From contig MU119313.1 in NCBI GenBank assembly GCA_014904845.1, positions 1 through 64,000 on the forward strand: DNA of 64,000 nt, in the 5' to 3' direction. The notes beneath the pieces are model-generated. The model worked only from the letters and a program-made list of their open reading frames with translations. It did no database searches and was not told the origin of the DNA. Below, piece after piece: positions 47,391 through 60,273 of the stretch. The stretch's first letter is position 1; every line of letters starts with the position of its first letter. The stretch is from Acephala macrosclerotiorum. Lineage: Eukaryota > Ascomycota > Leotiomycetes > Helotiales > Mollisiaceae. A program made the translations under genes and the position numbers.

Positions 47391-47929
47391 ACTTTCTGCG
47401 TCAAATTTGATTTGCATTTGCGTTCTATTTTCTGGCGTGGAACTTGAGGTTTCATATACCTTTGCAGCGATTTTCCATAAAAGCTTTTATGAATGATGGG
47501 TCTGGGTGGCGGGGAAGGAGGTACGATAGATGCTTAATGAATGCATGGCTCTCACCTCTTAGATCGGTACTTTGGAATGCGATGAATACCTGCGTTGATT
47601 TGGGATATTCTTGCAAGTGCAAAGTCTCCCCAGCTAGAGAACATTTGATTAGGGAGAATATCTGCCCCAGGCTGGAACATTAATACAGTCTGATTGTCAA
47701 TTCTATCTTCTGATATTCAAACTTATGGGCGTTCCAGCAATGGCGAGACAATTCTAAATGCTTGAAGCAAGATCTGACTAAGAGACCCGAAGCAGAAGTG
47801 AAGTCGAACACGTGAGAAGTGTCACGTGCTTTTATAACTCTCGTCTAAAATGCTTTTACGCGCTCGGAAGTCGCGAATAAGAATCAAGTAAAAGGATCGA
47901 GATTAAAAAAGTTTTATAATCGAAAACTT
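47391..47929. other. 3' flank with paired CACGTG sites
   Basis: 3' region of the sulfhydrylase gene leading into an AT-rich block. CACGTGA at 47809 and TCACGTG ending at 47828 form an inverted repeat with a 6-base spacer. Nothing coding was found. Confidence 0.4.
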
Positions 47930-50170
47930 ATACGAGAAAACGATTATAAATATATATTTTTAAATTTGAAATTAAATATATATATATATTTTTTATTAAA
48001 ATTTTTATTTTTAATAATTTACTCGCTTTTTTATTTCGTTTTATATTTCTTTTGAAATTTTATTTTGTTTTTATATATTAAAAAAATAATTATCGATAGT
48101 AAAATTTTATTTAATAATAATATTAAATATAATAATAAAATTTTTAAACGAAAATTTTTTTTTACGAAATCGAAATATTATATAAATATATTTAAAAAGT
48201 TTTTATAATTTTTTTCGAATTAAAAATTAAAATAATTAATTTAATAAATAAATTTTTAACTCGAATTATTAATTCAACGTTTATTATTAAAAAATAAAAA
48301 AATAAAAATAAATTCGTTTTATATTTGTTTTTTTATTATTATTTTAATATTTAAACGTTTTTTAATTTTAATCGATTTACGTATAAAAAAAATTTATATA
48401 TTATAATTTATAAATCGAAAATAAATATAATTATAAAAATCGAAATATAAAAAAATATATTATTAAAATAATAATAATTAATATTTTTTTAATATTTATT
48501 AAATTATTATATTTAAAATAATAAATAATTAAATAATTTTATAATTTTTATTTATATTTAATTATATAAAATATTAATTTTTATATTAAAAATATTAATT
48601 TTAAATATTTATAATTTTTAATTTAATAATAATAAATTTAATTTTTTTAAATATAATTAAATCGATTAAAAATTTATTATTAAATTTATTAAATTAATTT
48701 AAATTGAAATAATAAATTTTACGTTTAAAACGTTTAAAGTATTTAATTTAAATTAATTAAAATATATAAATTTAAAATATTAATTTTTTAAACGAAAAAT
48801 ATTAAAATTTTCGATTATATACGTTTATTTTCAATTATAATTATTTAATCGCAATTAATTATTAAATATTTTACTCGATTATATTTATAAAATATATTAT
48901 ACGTTAATTATTTTATTAAATTTTAAATTTTAAAAATAATACGATTTAAAGTATTTTTAAATTAATAAATAAAACGTATATTGAAAATTTTTAATCGAAT
49001 TAATATTTAAATTTTATAATAATATATTTTAATATATATATAATAAAATTAATTAAAAATATTAAAATAAAATTTTATAATATAAAAAATTCTATATATA
49101 AAATTTTAAATAATTTAATTTTAAATAATTTAATTTTAAATAATTTAATTATAAATTTATTAAATATTTTAATTTTAATATATTTAAAATATTTAAAACG
49201 CTTAAAAAAATAAATTATTATTTAATTAATTTAATTAAACGATTTTAATTTAATCGTAATTTAATAAACTTAATAAATAGCGTTTTAAATTAAAATTAAA
49301 CTAAATAAAAAATTGTACATTAATTCGATTATTAGTAGATTTTTAATTAAATTAAAATTATATTTTTCGATTTTTATATATTTATTAAATTTAATAATTT
49401 ATAATTAATTAATAGATTATTTATTTTATTTATTTATTTTATTTTTAATTTATTATTAATAATTATTTAATTAATTACGAAATAATTAAATTTTTTTTAA
49501 ATAATTTGTTTTTTATAAAAAAATATTTAAAATAATTAATATATTTTTAAAAAAAAAAATCGAAAATTTATAAAAATAAATTAAAATTATTAAAAAATTT
49601 AAAAATTTAAAAAAAAAATAATATAAATTTTTTTTAAAATTTATATTTATTATATAAAATAATAATATTTATAAAAAGTAAATAAAAAAATTTAAAAAAA
49701 AAAATTTAAATTTAAATTTATTTATTTAAAAATTATATTAAAAACGAATTTTTAAACGATAAACTTTTTTTTATATTTTTATTCGTTATATAATTAAAAA
49801 CGTATAAATATTAAATAATATTTATTTAAATTCGAATTAAAATTTTTAATTTTATTATTATTTATTAAAATAATAAATATATTTAAATTATAATTTATAA
49901 AATTTAAATATTAAAAAATAAAAAGTTTATTATTAATATAATTATTTATATAAATTTATATTCGTTATACGAATATTTAATTAAATTAAAAACGATTAAA
50001 AAAACGTTTTATAATTAATATTATAATTTTTTATTAATCGTATAAACGTAAAAATTTATTAATAATTTAATAAATATTATAATAAAATTAATATTTAATA
50101 AAATTTAAAAAAAAAAAAATTTAATTTTAATAAATTTTAAAAGTATTATTATTTTTTAATTTAATTAAAT
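47930..50170. repeat. Second AT-rich RIP-type block
   Basis: About 2.2 kb of near-pure A/T in which the remaining C and G are almost all CpG, on both strands. No open frames of interest occur. The right border is sharp: ordinary sequence resumes at about 50185 (ACATCTATTAATAAGCTATG). The left border is graded over about 100 bases. It is probably one or more heavily mutated transposons. It separates the sulfhydrylase gene from a HET-domain gene. Confidence 0.85.
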
Positions 50171-50483
50171 TAAATTAATTTTACATCTATTAATAAGCTA
50201 TGCACTACGCCCGATAAAGTGGAGCACTTAGGCCGAGAGAGTATGCCTAGAAGATTGACCGCTATGTGAAGTCACTACTAAGCCTCCACAACATTTCAAG
50301 GCTGCGGCGATCCCTCGACCCGGACTATAGGGACCGTGATGATGACCGTCTACTGCCCAGCCTCAGAACTCAACCTCTTCTTTCATCTTCCTTCAATTAT
50401 TATTGTTGCCTCGCTTGCATCATTTAATTTCCTTTAAGCATTGTTGTGTGAGGGTTTTGCATGTTACTACGTTTTCTTTCACA

Positions 50484-52706
50484 ATGCGCTTACTCGATAC
50501 GAAAACGCTCAAACTGCACTCATTTTTGAGCAATAGCCGAGGCCATATCCCTGATTACGCTATCCTTTCCCACAGATGGGATAACAAAGAAGTCTCGTTT
50601 CAAAACCTGGAGAGTGGTCGAGGAAAGAGCACGGAAGGCTATATAAAGATCGAAGCATGTTGCGCGCAAGCAAGGCCAGATGGTTGGGAGTATGTGTGGG
50701 TAGACTCTTGCTGCATAGACAAAACCAGTAGCGCCGAGCTGTCAGAGGCTATCAACTCAATGTATCAGTGGTACAAGAACGCGCAGGTGTGCTATGCATA
50801 TTTGCGCGATGTCGATACTCAAGGAGATATTGCTGGTTTAGATGGTGTCGGAAGCCAATCAGGCATTGATAGTGGAAGCGATATTGGTTATAGTGGTGAC
50901 AGTCGGAAACAATTCAAAAACAGCACATGGTTCATGAGAGGCTGGACACTTCAGGAGTTGCTGGCTCCATCAAGAGTAGTCTTCTTCGACTGCAATTGGA
51001 TTGACATTGGAACTAAGAGTAGTTTGGAAGAAGTTATCTCTGATATCACTGGTATCGAGGACTTCCTGTTTTATGAGAGCGCCTGCGTGGCGCAAAAGAT
51101 GTCCTGGGCTGCTGGGAGAAAGACCACGAGAGTGGAAGATGAAGCGTACTGTTTGATGGGGCTCTTCGGGGTCAACATGCCTCTTCTCTATGGTGAAGGA
51201 AACAATGCTTTCATGAGATTACAGCAGGAAATCATCAAGACATCCGATGATGAATCCATCTTCGCCTGGTCCTCGAGAACTGGACGCGGTGGCCTCCTCG
51301 CGGAATCTCCACGAGCTTTTCTCTCCTCGGGTGGGGTGAGACCAATGCCAACAGTGTCAATCAATACAATATTCTACGAAGAGAGGCCGCCATTTACCAT
51401 GACCAATCGAGGACTACACATCTCTCTGTTTCTTATCCCAGCTATCTCACTTTACGGATTAGTGACTGATGAAGAGCTTCTTGGCGGGGGCAATTTGAGT
51501 GCATCGCAAGAATTCATAGCACCGCTCAATTGTCTCTGGGCAGAGAGTGATACCATTGTACCGGCCATATTCCTACGAGAAGATTCGGATGGTCGATATC
51601 GAAGGGCGCATTGTCGCGAATTGCTCTCCCTGGACTTGTCTGAAGCAGAGATCAGATGCCGGCAATGGAGTGACGAGCCCCAGGAGCAGGATGGTTATGT
51701 GCTACCTATCCCTGGCCAAAAGTCAGTGTATGTGAAACAAGGTCTTTCTACCGTCCTTTACGGAATGCCATCGCGTACACATGAAGCCGAATTCATTTTC
51801 ATCAACACATCCATGCTGGTCGAGCATAACTTCTCGAGGCTCTGTAATCACCCAGAGAAAGGACCAGAAGGATCACCCTGGAGCGTGACCAACGACCAGG
51901 AATTAATGCTCACCGCAGTATGGGAGGTTTTCGAGGACATGTATCCGGAAGTTCATTTTGCAAATCATAAATCAGAGGAAACGATCGTACTTCTTCTTGG
52001 CGCCTCTCGAAATCATAACCCTTGGATGGTCCTGGTAGTTGTGGACGGTTGCCCGACTATGAGTAGTAGTCTTATCTCTGACTTAATAAGTCCAGCAACT
52101 ATGGTAGGTGGATCATCACATTGGAAGATTCGCTCCCATTCGATGGATGTAATGGGGTCTGATTCAGAGGACTCGCTGAAATATGGTTTCGGAGAGGGCC
52201 CCGCAAAGACGCCAAACAGAGCTTCCAGGTTTACAGGTGTTGATCGCATTTCGAAGCCGTTGAAGAATGGTATGTCAGTTTCGGCATCCCTGAGACCAAT
52301 TACAAAGGGGGGGGAGTTGAGATTTGTTGTTGATATCAATATTGATCCACTTGGCACGATCCGATGGCCGACTCCTACTTGGTTTCGAGGATTGGAGACA
52401 CAAGTGAAAGACATTGTTTCAAAACATGAGAAAACTGGAGGAAAGCTGTTGCAGGAATCACGGAATGCACAAGTGGAGGGAGGAGGAAGTGAACAAGCCC
52501 AGGGGAAGTGGTCTTTACCCCTGAGATCCATTCCCAAAGAGCCTGAACGAGTTGCCCAAGACAATGCAAGCTACAAAGGCAGAGATGAAGGAGTATACGC
52601 GGCAAGAGATTGGACCGGGGTGCCCGAAGAGATTGTTATGGAATGGTCAAGAAAGTTGGAACCTTTCCCTTCCTTAGAACGTTACGAAGATGGGAAAGAT
52701 TTCTAG
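50484..52706 (+). CDS. HET-domain (heterokaryon incompatibility) protein
   Basis: 740 aa, no intron. The N-terminal HET domain has its three usual blocks: YAILSHRWDNKEVSFQ (about residues 25-40), WVDSCCIDKTSSAELSEAIN with SMYQWYKNAQVCYAYL (about 75-110) and WFMRGWTLQELLAP, then the following VEDEAYCLMGLFGVNMPLLYGEG and AFMRLQQEIIK. This is the HET-D/E type that triggers programmed cell death when unlike fungal individuals fuse. The C-terminal 450 residues have no recognised NACHT or WD repeats. The ATG at 50484 is chosen because MRLLDTKT is the usual HET start. It begins about 300 bases from the AT-rich block. Confidence 0.92.
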   Translation: MRLLDTKTLKLHSFLSNSRGHIPDYAILSHRWDNKEVSFQNLESGRGKSTEGYIKIEACCAQARPDGWEYVWVDSCCIDKTSSAELSEAINSMYQWYKNAQVCYAYLRDVDTQGDIAGLDGVGSQSGIDSGSDIGYSGDSRKQFKNSTWFMRGWTLQELLAPSRVVFFDCNWIDIGTKSSLEEVISDITGIEDFLFYESACVAQKMSWAAGRKTTRVEDEAYCLMGLFGVNMPLLYGEGNNAFMRLQQEIIKTSDDESIFAWSSRTGRGGLLAESPRAFLSSGGVRPMPTVSINTIFYEERPPFTMTNRGLHISLFLIPAISLYGLVTDEELLGGGNLSASQEFIAPLNCLWAESDTIVPAIFLREDSDGRYRRAHCRELLSLDLSEAEIRCRQWSDEPQEQDGYVLPIPGQKSVYVKQGLSTVLYGMPSRTHEAEFIFINTSMLVEHNFSRLCNHPEKGPEGSPWSVTNDQELMLTAVWEVFEDMYPEVHFANHKSEETIVLLLGASRNHNPWMVLVVVDGCPTMSSSLISDLISPATMVGGSSHWKIRSHSMDVMGSDSEDSLKYGFGEGPAKTPNRASRFTGVDRISKPLKNGMSVSASLRPITKGGELRFVVDINIDPLGTIRWPTPTWFRGLETQVKDIVSKHEKTGGKLLQESRNAQVEGGGSEQAQGKWSLPLRSIPKEPERVAQDNASYKGRDEGVYAARDWTGVPEEIVMEWSRKLEPFPSLERYEDGKDF

Positions 52707-54014
52707 AATATAACTTTTAACTCGCCAACTAGCGGGACAAATAATGAGTTGGTACGACTTGATCTGCTATATTCGAATTTAGTGTTACAATATACGCTGA
52801 GGAGGTTGACATACCCTTTAGATATTAGTGGTGCATTCACGGGCATCATTTCTTTCTTAGAGATGAAGTTCAACACGTCATTTATTTGCTGCCTTCCGGA
52901 GAAAATCATCGATATAGCTCTATCCTTGGGTTGGGATAATCGTCGTATAAAACAACGATTAAACTTATTGAATTCGACGGCCATCTCATTTGAATATTGT
53001 GTTTAGTTATAAAAGTGTTTGATTTGAATTCTTGATAGTTAAATGAATAGGAATAGATTGCGAAAGGGAGATAGCTGGGCAATACCTTATTGTTGTGAAA
53101 TTAGAACATCGTAAATCTCCCAGCCTTGTTTGAACGTTTTCATTTCTTTGTAATTCAAGGCCCAGGTTCTGCTAAGTTGTAGCTTTACCAAGTGACTCGG
53201 ATGTGATCACAATTGCAATCACAATTGCATTGTTAAGAGAAAGGAAACGAATGGAGAAATTTGGAGCTGGTATGATTCGCCCCTTGGTACTTTCCACTTT
53301 AAGTCATTTTGCACAAATGCTTTTTCCTTAAAAGATCTCGCTATAGTGCGATCAGAAGCTTTCAGTATTACACCTAGGTACTCAAATCGTACTCATTTGA
53401 TGCTAAACATCAAAAATGGCAAGGACGTGTAACGTGTTCAATGTCCCCGAGCACCCATATCCCTCGAATAAAGAATCAAGTTAAACGCCGAAGAAGAAAA
53501 AATCTGTACATTCTCCAAGCTGAGGCGCCCTTTGCGCATCAACTCTTAGACTAGACATTTTTGGAGTATTTTCACTTCAAGCACTGGAGGTTTCGATCGG
53601 ATATTGTACTCTCAAGTACACCCCCGAATAAACAGTTCAAAATTCAAGTTCTCTTCTTTTTAGAATTTTATTGTTCCTTTGAAACCTCGCTCCAGCATTC
53701 TCGAAGACTTCTTGTTTTCAAGTCTCAAACTTGGTTCCATACATTCACGTGACACCCCTTTCTTTGGCATTCGTTTGGGTAAGGCGAACATTGTGCTTGC
53801 ACTCTAGATCTAGAATAGTTCTTGAAATAAAAACACTTTATAGTTATTCTTGCTCATACCCCTAATATATAGAGTCAAGCTTTCTTCTTTTCAAGTTCTT
53901 TTAAATAGAATATTTTAAAATTCAAACTTTCTCCCACACTTCTTAGCTTGGTAATATAGCCTGCAAAACAAAACATTCTGTTCACATCTACCAAAGCAGC
54001 AGTTTTATTCAAAA

Positions 54015-54085
<71 letters not shown>

Positions 54086-55887
54086 AATAAACATTGCTTT
54101 GACAATGGCAGCCTTGAACGTCTTGCTTCCAGCTTCAAGCATTATCATTTCTATAAACTTTTCCTGGCCCGAGTTCAAAGACCGAACATTCTCTTATTGT
54201 TTTTAACTCGATGGCAGAACTTTTGCTTTCAAACATTTCCCATGCTAAACATTTCCCAGTTTACGAATTATATTTTTCAGAAAAGACAAATAATATATGC
54301 AGCTAGACTAAGAGCTCTCGAAGCGCTTTGATTAAAAGGAAAGTAACCAACCACATAACCAGTCCTGGAAACTGCAGTTGAGATTCCAAGGCTCAGAAAA
54401 CTTAAAACAATACATACTTACAAAGAAAAATGGGAACAGACTGGGTGGAGATCCTTGTTGCCTGTAGCATGATTAATGAAGCAAACCGGGGGTTGCAAAG
54501 CTTAGCGAGCTGGAATTTCTATTTAATCCCAACGAGATATACCGCTACCACAAGAGATGTTGTCCCAGGAGAGGAATACCAGATCTGACTAGACGACTTT
54601 GGCAACGTCCAAATGTACAATCTCTTTGTAATACTGTAGTCCGCGCGAAGGTCCGTATAAAATAGTTCCGGCCAGCAGGGAAATGCATTGTTTACGACTA
54701 TCGTCGGATGCCTTATAGCTATTGATAGCCGTTGGAAATTTGACAGCAGCCTAAGCCTTGATAACAATCGTCCATTCATGAGACGACGATCACCACTATG
54801 CGTCTTTCTTACTAGGATACTTGAGAAGAGCTTGTCAAAGAAGCCGCTAAAAGTGGGCTTTGTCTATCGTTTGTCATCCGCCGTCCATTGTTCACCACCT
54901 GGACACGTTGAACCGGGTCATCGGGATGGTGCAATCGAAATATCGAAAAGTATCTCAAACGAAGGATCGATTTTATATTAATAACTAGGGAAGAGATTGA
55001 GATTTGAGACGAGACTTCAAAGAGGGGGGTCTGTATGACTCGGAAGTTGCGCAAATTGAAACAGAAACACACGACTTATATTCACAGTTAACGATTAAGA
55101 TAGTGATACGACATACGTGAATCATCTCTCAAAGAGTTGAGTCAATTTGAAAGGGAATCGCGACCCGCATACCCCACGTTTACACTTTACGTTGATGGGC
55201 GAGAGGGGTATATATGCGCTGCTTCGTTACAAGCAGCAACGCCCAACTTCCTCAAGTCCTTCCTCTGGTTGCTGCTAGTGCTCTATCGTGTCTCCCCATC
55301 CTGGATACAAAAGGCTTTTTATTTTCTCAGCTCTCTTTTATTATCCACCTTGCGTCCCACCCACCCCGCAATCTACTGAGAACCAGGAAAGGCAATAGTG
55401 CTTCTTTGTTATCACTTTCATATTGCTGTCAACCTGATCTAAGCAGTATCGTCCCAGGTATGGAGTCAGATTGCAAAAGGGTTGGCAATCAACTCTACTG
55501 GACGGAAGTAAAAGGCCCGATATTTGATAGAGACATAAAAGAAAATTTAAGAAACATTACTTCCAGACTTGACAACGTAGAAAGACTTGGTGGTAAATGA
55601 AAACTCGATGACGGCAGTAAAATGATACATAGTGAAATGGTAAACTTGGATAGGAACAGAGAGGTAGCCACTCAGCAGAATTAGTAGGAGCAAAAGATCA
55701 AGTCAAAAGAACTACATTCGTTGCTTGTCATTATTTAGCCACAAGTCCAAGATTGTGCCGAGGAGAATGTGAGTGCATAAGCAACACATCTTAATCGATG
55801 TTCATGATTTAGGATCTGATTTGCTCAGTATTACAAAGACTTTCGTCTGCGTCATCCATAGACTTCATCTCTCTTCTCAACCACTGC
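52707..55887. other. 3.2-kb intergenic region, no gene confirmed
   Basis: No domain-bearing frame. A 47-codon frame starting MESDCKRVGNQ at 55460 has a possible short coiled coil but no other support. It contains the AAAT microsatellite at about 54011-54091. The rest is AT-leaning and featureless to me. Confidence 0.45.
54011..54091. repeat. AAAT microsatellite
   Basis: About twenty uninterrupted copies of a 4-bp unit (AAAT/AATA) with one phase slip at the end. It creates a false hydrophobic open frame on the minus strand. Confidence 0.95.
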
Positions 55888-58800
55888 TCAAGCATACCCA
55901 TGAGACTTCAACCACTCCAAGATAACACCCGCATCCCTCTCCTTATACGTAGCGCGACCGAGGATGGTATCACTAACCACATTCAAAGTACGATCATAAC
56001 CCCTGTTATCCTTTCCCTCAAAGAACTTCGCAATCTCCTTCTCCGTCTCCCGATCATTGAATTTATTCAAAGACATCTTCAAGAACCGATCAAGGACCAC
56101 CATATTTTTGCCAAGTCGCTCGCGAATGGGATCAAAGTTATCTTGGATGTATTTCCAAAGGCCGTGTCGGCAGCGGGGATTGGCAGCGAGAGCGATGGCA
56201 CCGGTGTGCATGTCCTGGACGGCGACGTCGTAGAAGATGAGGTTGAGGTAATCGGAGAGGAGGGAGGCGTCTTGGATTCGGCCGAGGGCTCGGAGAGCGA
56301 TCTCCTTTCCGTCGATGGAGGTTGTGGTTTGCCATTCTTTCTTCAAGGCCTCGTATTCTGGCTTGCCACCAGTGCGGATCGCAATGCCCCAGACGGCGGC
56401 TCTCAGGCTAGGATGGATGGCAGTGGTGTCGCCCTTGATGTAGGCATCAAATTGACGCTTGGCTTCGGCGACGACCCTAAACTAAGTCAGTGAAGCGCAC
56501 AGTGGGATGAATTGACGATGGTTTACTTTTCGTGGCCATTCAAGCCTGCAGTCAGAATGAGCAGAGCGCGCATTTGGGTTGTCAGGAAGTCATCATTTGG
56601 AGATGACGCCCATCCAATCTTTTCGACGGCAGGTGTGATCAGTTTGAGTGTGAACTTCTTCAAGCCTTCTGAAATTTCTTCATTCTCTGCGAACACAGAT
56701 TTGACGGTTCCGAGTGAGCCTAGGATTTGTGACCATACAAGATGGTTACCCTCGGACTGGAAGCCTTCAACGAATGCAAGCAAACCAGGAGTTGCTGACT
56801 CTCCAGAGAGGGCCAAGGCGCCAGCGTCACCAACCAGACCTGTAGCCAGTTAGTGATCAAGTGTTTCAAGATAGCCAGACGACATACCAATCTTGTCTAA
56901 AAGAGTGAGACGGTCTGTCTGAGAACCAAGCTTGGCAAGTCTTGCCGGAGGATAATTGGTTCGGTAGAATCCGGCGGTGTCCTTATTAAGTTTGTAGAAT
57001 GAATCATCTACATCTCGGACAGTATCTTCCTTCTTCAAAAGACCGATAGGCGTGACACCTTTCGTGCCTACCTTACCCTCAAGGCCAAGCGGGACCCACC
57101 AAGTAGTTGAATCATCTTCTGCCTTGACATCACCCGTTGACAAATATCGTGACTGCTTGACACCAATCTGTCCTGGTTCCTCTGCAACAGTCACGACTGG
57201 GAAGCCCATCTTTTGAATCCACGGGTCCATTAGTGCTGGAACATCTTGTCCCGATGCCTCGCTGAGAGCCTTCCATAGATCAGTTGTCTTGGCATTGCCA
57301 TAGGAATGGGCTTTGAGATAATTGCTGACTCCTTTCAGGAAAACATCTTGTCCGAGATGAGTAGCCAGCATACGAATGACCGAGCTGCCTTTAAGGTAGC
57401 TGATACTGTCGAATATCTGGTCAACATCGAGGGCATCCTTGACAGGGACTTCGATAGGATGCGAACTGCGAAGTGAATCCAGTGTAAAAGCAGTCTGCAT
57501 GCCTTCGGAAACGAATTGTGGCCAAACATTCCAATCAGGGTGAAGATGATCAGTTGCCAACCATCCGACCCACGTCGCGAAGCCCTCGTTAAGCCAAAGC
57601 TCATTCCACCAATCCATAGTCACCAAGTTTCCAAACCATTGATGAGCCAATTCGTGTGCGACAACATAAGCAATTCTGTTCTTGAACTTCGGATCAGACT
57701 TTTCCTCGTCGAACAGGACTGCAGTGGTTCTGTAGGTGACTAGACCCCAGTTCTCCATAGCGCCGTGAGACTAGAGAGACAACGGTCAGCAAGGTTCTTG
57801 AACGACATGCACGAGAGACTTATGATTGGCTGTTTGATTAGCAGATGAATTACACATAAACTTGAAAAGAGCTTACAAATTCATGAACGGCAAGAAGATC
57901 AGACTTTGGAAGCGGATATTCAATGCCGAAGATATCAGAGAAATAGTCGATGACTTGATGAGCGTGATCCAGAGCGTATTGGCCTTGATGCTTCAAGCCT
58001 CGAGTAGTATAGACTCGGACGGGTAGGTTCTTGCCGCCGTACTTGCGCTTTGTGAAATCTTCAACATATTCAAAATCTCCAACAGCCCATGCAAGAAGGT
58101 ACGTGGACATGACAGGAGTTCTGTCAAAGGAGACCACCTTGAAGCCATCCTTGCTCTTCTTGGTCTGCTTCTCAGGCATATTGCTCAAGGCGACCTGATC
58201 CTCAGGCAACTCGATCTCAAAGTCGAAAGTAGCCTTGAGGTTGGGCTCGTCGAAGCAGGGGAAAGCTCTACGAGCATCACAACTCTCGAATTGGGTTGAG
58301 AACATCACGTGCTTGTCACCATCCTTGGGAACCGACGGTAGAGGATTGACGGCGGGCGTGTACTTTGAGCGGTAAAATCCAGCCATATCATTGTTGATGG
58401 TGCCTTGAAATTTGATGATCAATGAAGCCTTGTCAGAAGTTGGAAGGGCCTCTGCAAAGGAAAGCGTGGCTCTCTGTCTTGGAGCATCATAGGAGATGCC
58501 AGTGGCCTTGAAAGTCTGCTGAGTCTTTGTATGCTCAACGGACACCTCTGCACTGTGGATCTTCAGTTGATGAGCGTTCAGAGTGATCTCCTTGGAGCTC
58601 TCAACGAGTTTTGAGGAAATGGTGACAGTTCCTTGATAGCTGAACCCACCACCGAGCTCTAAATCATAGAGCGAGATGTCATAGTTGATAGGCTTGAGAT
58701 TGCCAGGAAGGATGTCTCGGTCGATAGCCATAGCTGCTTCTGTTGTGCAGGACCGAACACGTCTGGGTTTGAAGAGGAAGGCTGAGGCTGAAGGTATCAA

Positions 58801-58962
58801 CGAACGGCGGCCAGAGCAGGTGACAGTTCTTGATCTCGAGCTCGAAGATTGCGTGAAACTTCGTGGTTGAGGAATGTAAAATGAGAAACGAAAATTCTTC
58901 TGGGGCGGAGAAGACTTTATATTTCGCTCGAACACCGAGATCAAGTTAGATCTTCGGTACAT
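55888..58962 (-). CDS. M1-family zinc aminopeptidase
   Basis: About 956 aa in four exons: 58962-57877, 57770-56888, 56839-56527 and 56476-55888. Phases close. It has GAMEN (365-369), HELAH (401-405) with the third zinc ligand Glu in LNEGFA (424) at the standard spacing, and the C-terminal ERAP1-like helical domain ending LEWLKSHGYA. It resembles yeast Ape2/Aap1 and puromycin-sensitive aminopeptidases, which remove N-terminal residues from peptides. Two starts are likely: MYRRSNLIS at 58962 gives a basic Ser/Arg-rich leader like a mitochondrial presequence, and MAIDRDILP at 58731 gives a cytosolic form of about 879 aa. The frame stays open further up to an ATG at 59067. Confidence 0.94.
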
Positions 58963-59197
58963 GAGTAAAGGCGAGCACTTTGGGAAGGAAGATGTGTGAT
59001 CTGAATGCGGCCTGCTACATTGGGCGTCGGAATAGCTATGGTGGGGCAGCCGAGCTCCTAGCGCCAACTCCTATTGGTTACAACCGCTATCCCCATTGAG
59101 TCTCGGCGAGGCTGGCTCTCGAATAAACACCATCACACCACACTCGTCTGGGACATTACAACCACTCCCTCAAGTCAGCTCGCATTCATTTATCAAG

Positions 59198-59636
59198 ATG
59201 GCAGCTGGTCAGAAGCTATATCCGAGAGCCACAGTCAAGAAGATTGTAAAGGCACATTCGAAGCGCAATGTCAGCAAGAATGTCGATGTTTTGGTCAGTA
59301 TCTTCGACGCGTCACAACATCTTCCTTACTAACTTTCTTTGCAGATATTCCTCGATTACGCCCTCTTTCTACAAGCGTACGCGACTTTGCCCCAAATCTG
59401 CGTGATGAATCTGCGGTGGTTCACAAATGTCGGGCGTGGTGGCTGACAATGGTGTCTAGGTTAATGAAGGAGGCTAGTATCAATGCAAAGCAGGCGGGTG
59501 AACGTGGAATCAGCGCGAAGAGTGTCAAGAAAGTGACTGCAGTAAGGATCCATGATCTATGGCGTCTGCCATCTCAAATTGGAGTTGCTAATGTCTATTT
59601 GCTATTCAGATGTCGCTCTCGAAGTTCAAGGGATGA
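59198..59636 (+). CDS. CENP-W-like histone-fold kinetochore protein
   Basis: 78 aa in four small exons: 59198-59293, 59345-59376, 59460-59541 and 59610-59636. Introns are 51-83 nt and phases close. The protein reads MAAGQKLYPRATVKKIVKAH, then SKRNVSKNVDVLIFLDYALF, LMKEASINAKQAGERGISAK and SVKKVT. This is the single histone fold of CENP-W (yeast Wip1), which pairs with CENP-T in the CENP-T-W-S-X complex at centromeres. The length fits the family (78-90 aa). The gene lies 236 bases from the aminopeptidase start, in a divergent arrangement. It is easily missed because no exon exceeds 100 bases. Confidence 0.88.
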
Positions 59637-60273
59637 ATGAAGGTCGCCAGACAGAACACGAACATCAAATGCATACATGGAGGAAAGGAGACCAACGAAA
59701 GCATTGATTATGCTGTACAATACCAGAACGGCAGCTGCACAGAACCATGCAGATCAATGGTGTCGGGCGTAGGTCGAAGGGCGAGGCTACAAGGCTGCAT
59801 TGGCCAGGGGTAATGTGGTGACAACGCATCTTTAGAAATGAGAAGCCCTGTCAAAACCTCTGTTCAAGAGCCAAGAGGAAAATATTTTCGGAGGAGGGAT
59901 TACTGTTAAAGGCAGCAAATCAAGAACTCAATTAAATGTAAATGTAGACGTTCGTGCAATGTGACTCCTCGTTTGCCTTCTTTGTGCTTCTTCATGGTTC
60001 TCGCTAAGGGACGACAAGGTTTGCTTCACCAAAGCTCCTTCGAAATATTCTCTATACTTCCTTTCCGAACCTCATAACGAGCCATTCACTCACCTTTGCC
60101 TACGAAAGCGAACCGGTCTTAAATTAGATTGCCGATACCTAAAAGTCTCGATTATTTATACTTTTCGCGAAACTCTCCCACGAGAACTCCGCACGCGACT
60201 CTGCAACGAGTCATTGTACAACACCTACATCCAAGCTCCCCAGATCGATTCTCTACAACGTCCGCAACACACA
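59637..60273. other. Intergenic region, no gene seen
   Basis: 3' region of the CENP-W-like gene and promoter of the next gene. The last 100 bases are C/A-rich and promoter-like. Nothing else is supported. Confidence 0.5.

Noticed and set aside
53875..54138. Minus-strand frame with a repeated FIYL membrane-like stretch
   Set aside because: The hydrophobic run is produced by the AAAT microsatellite; the flanking residues show nothing conserved.
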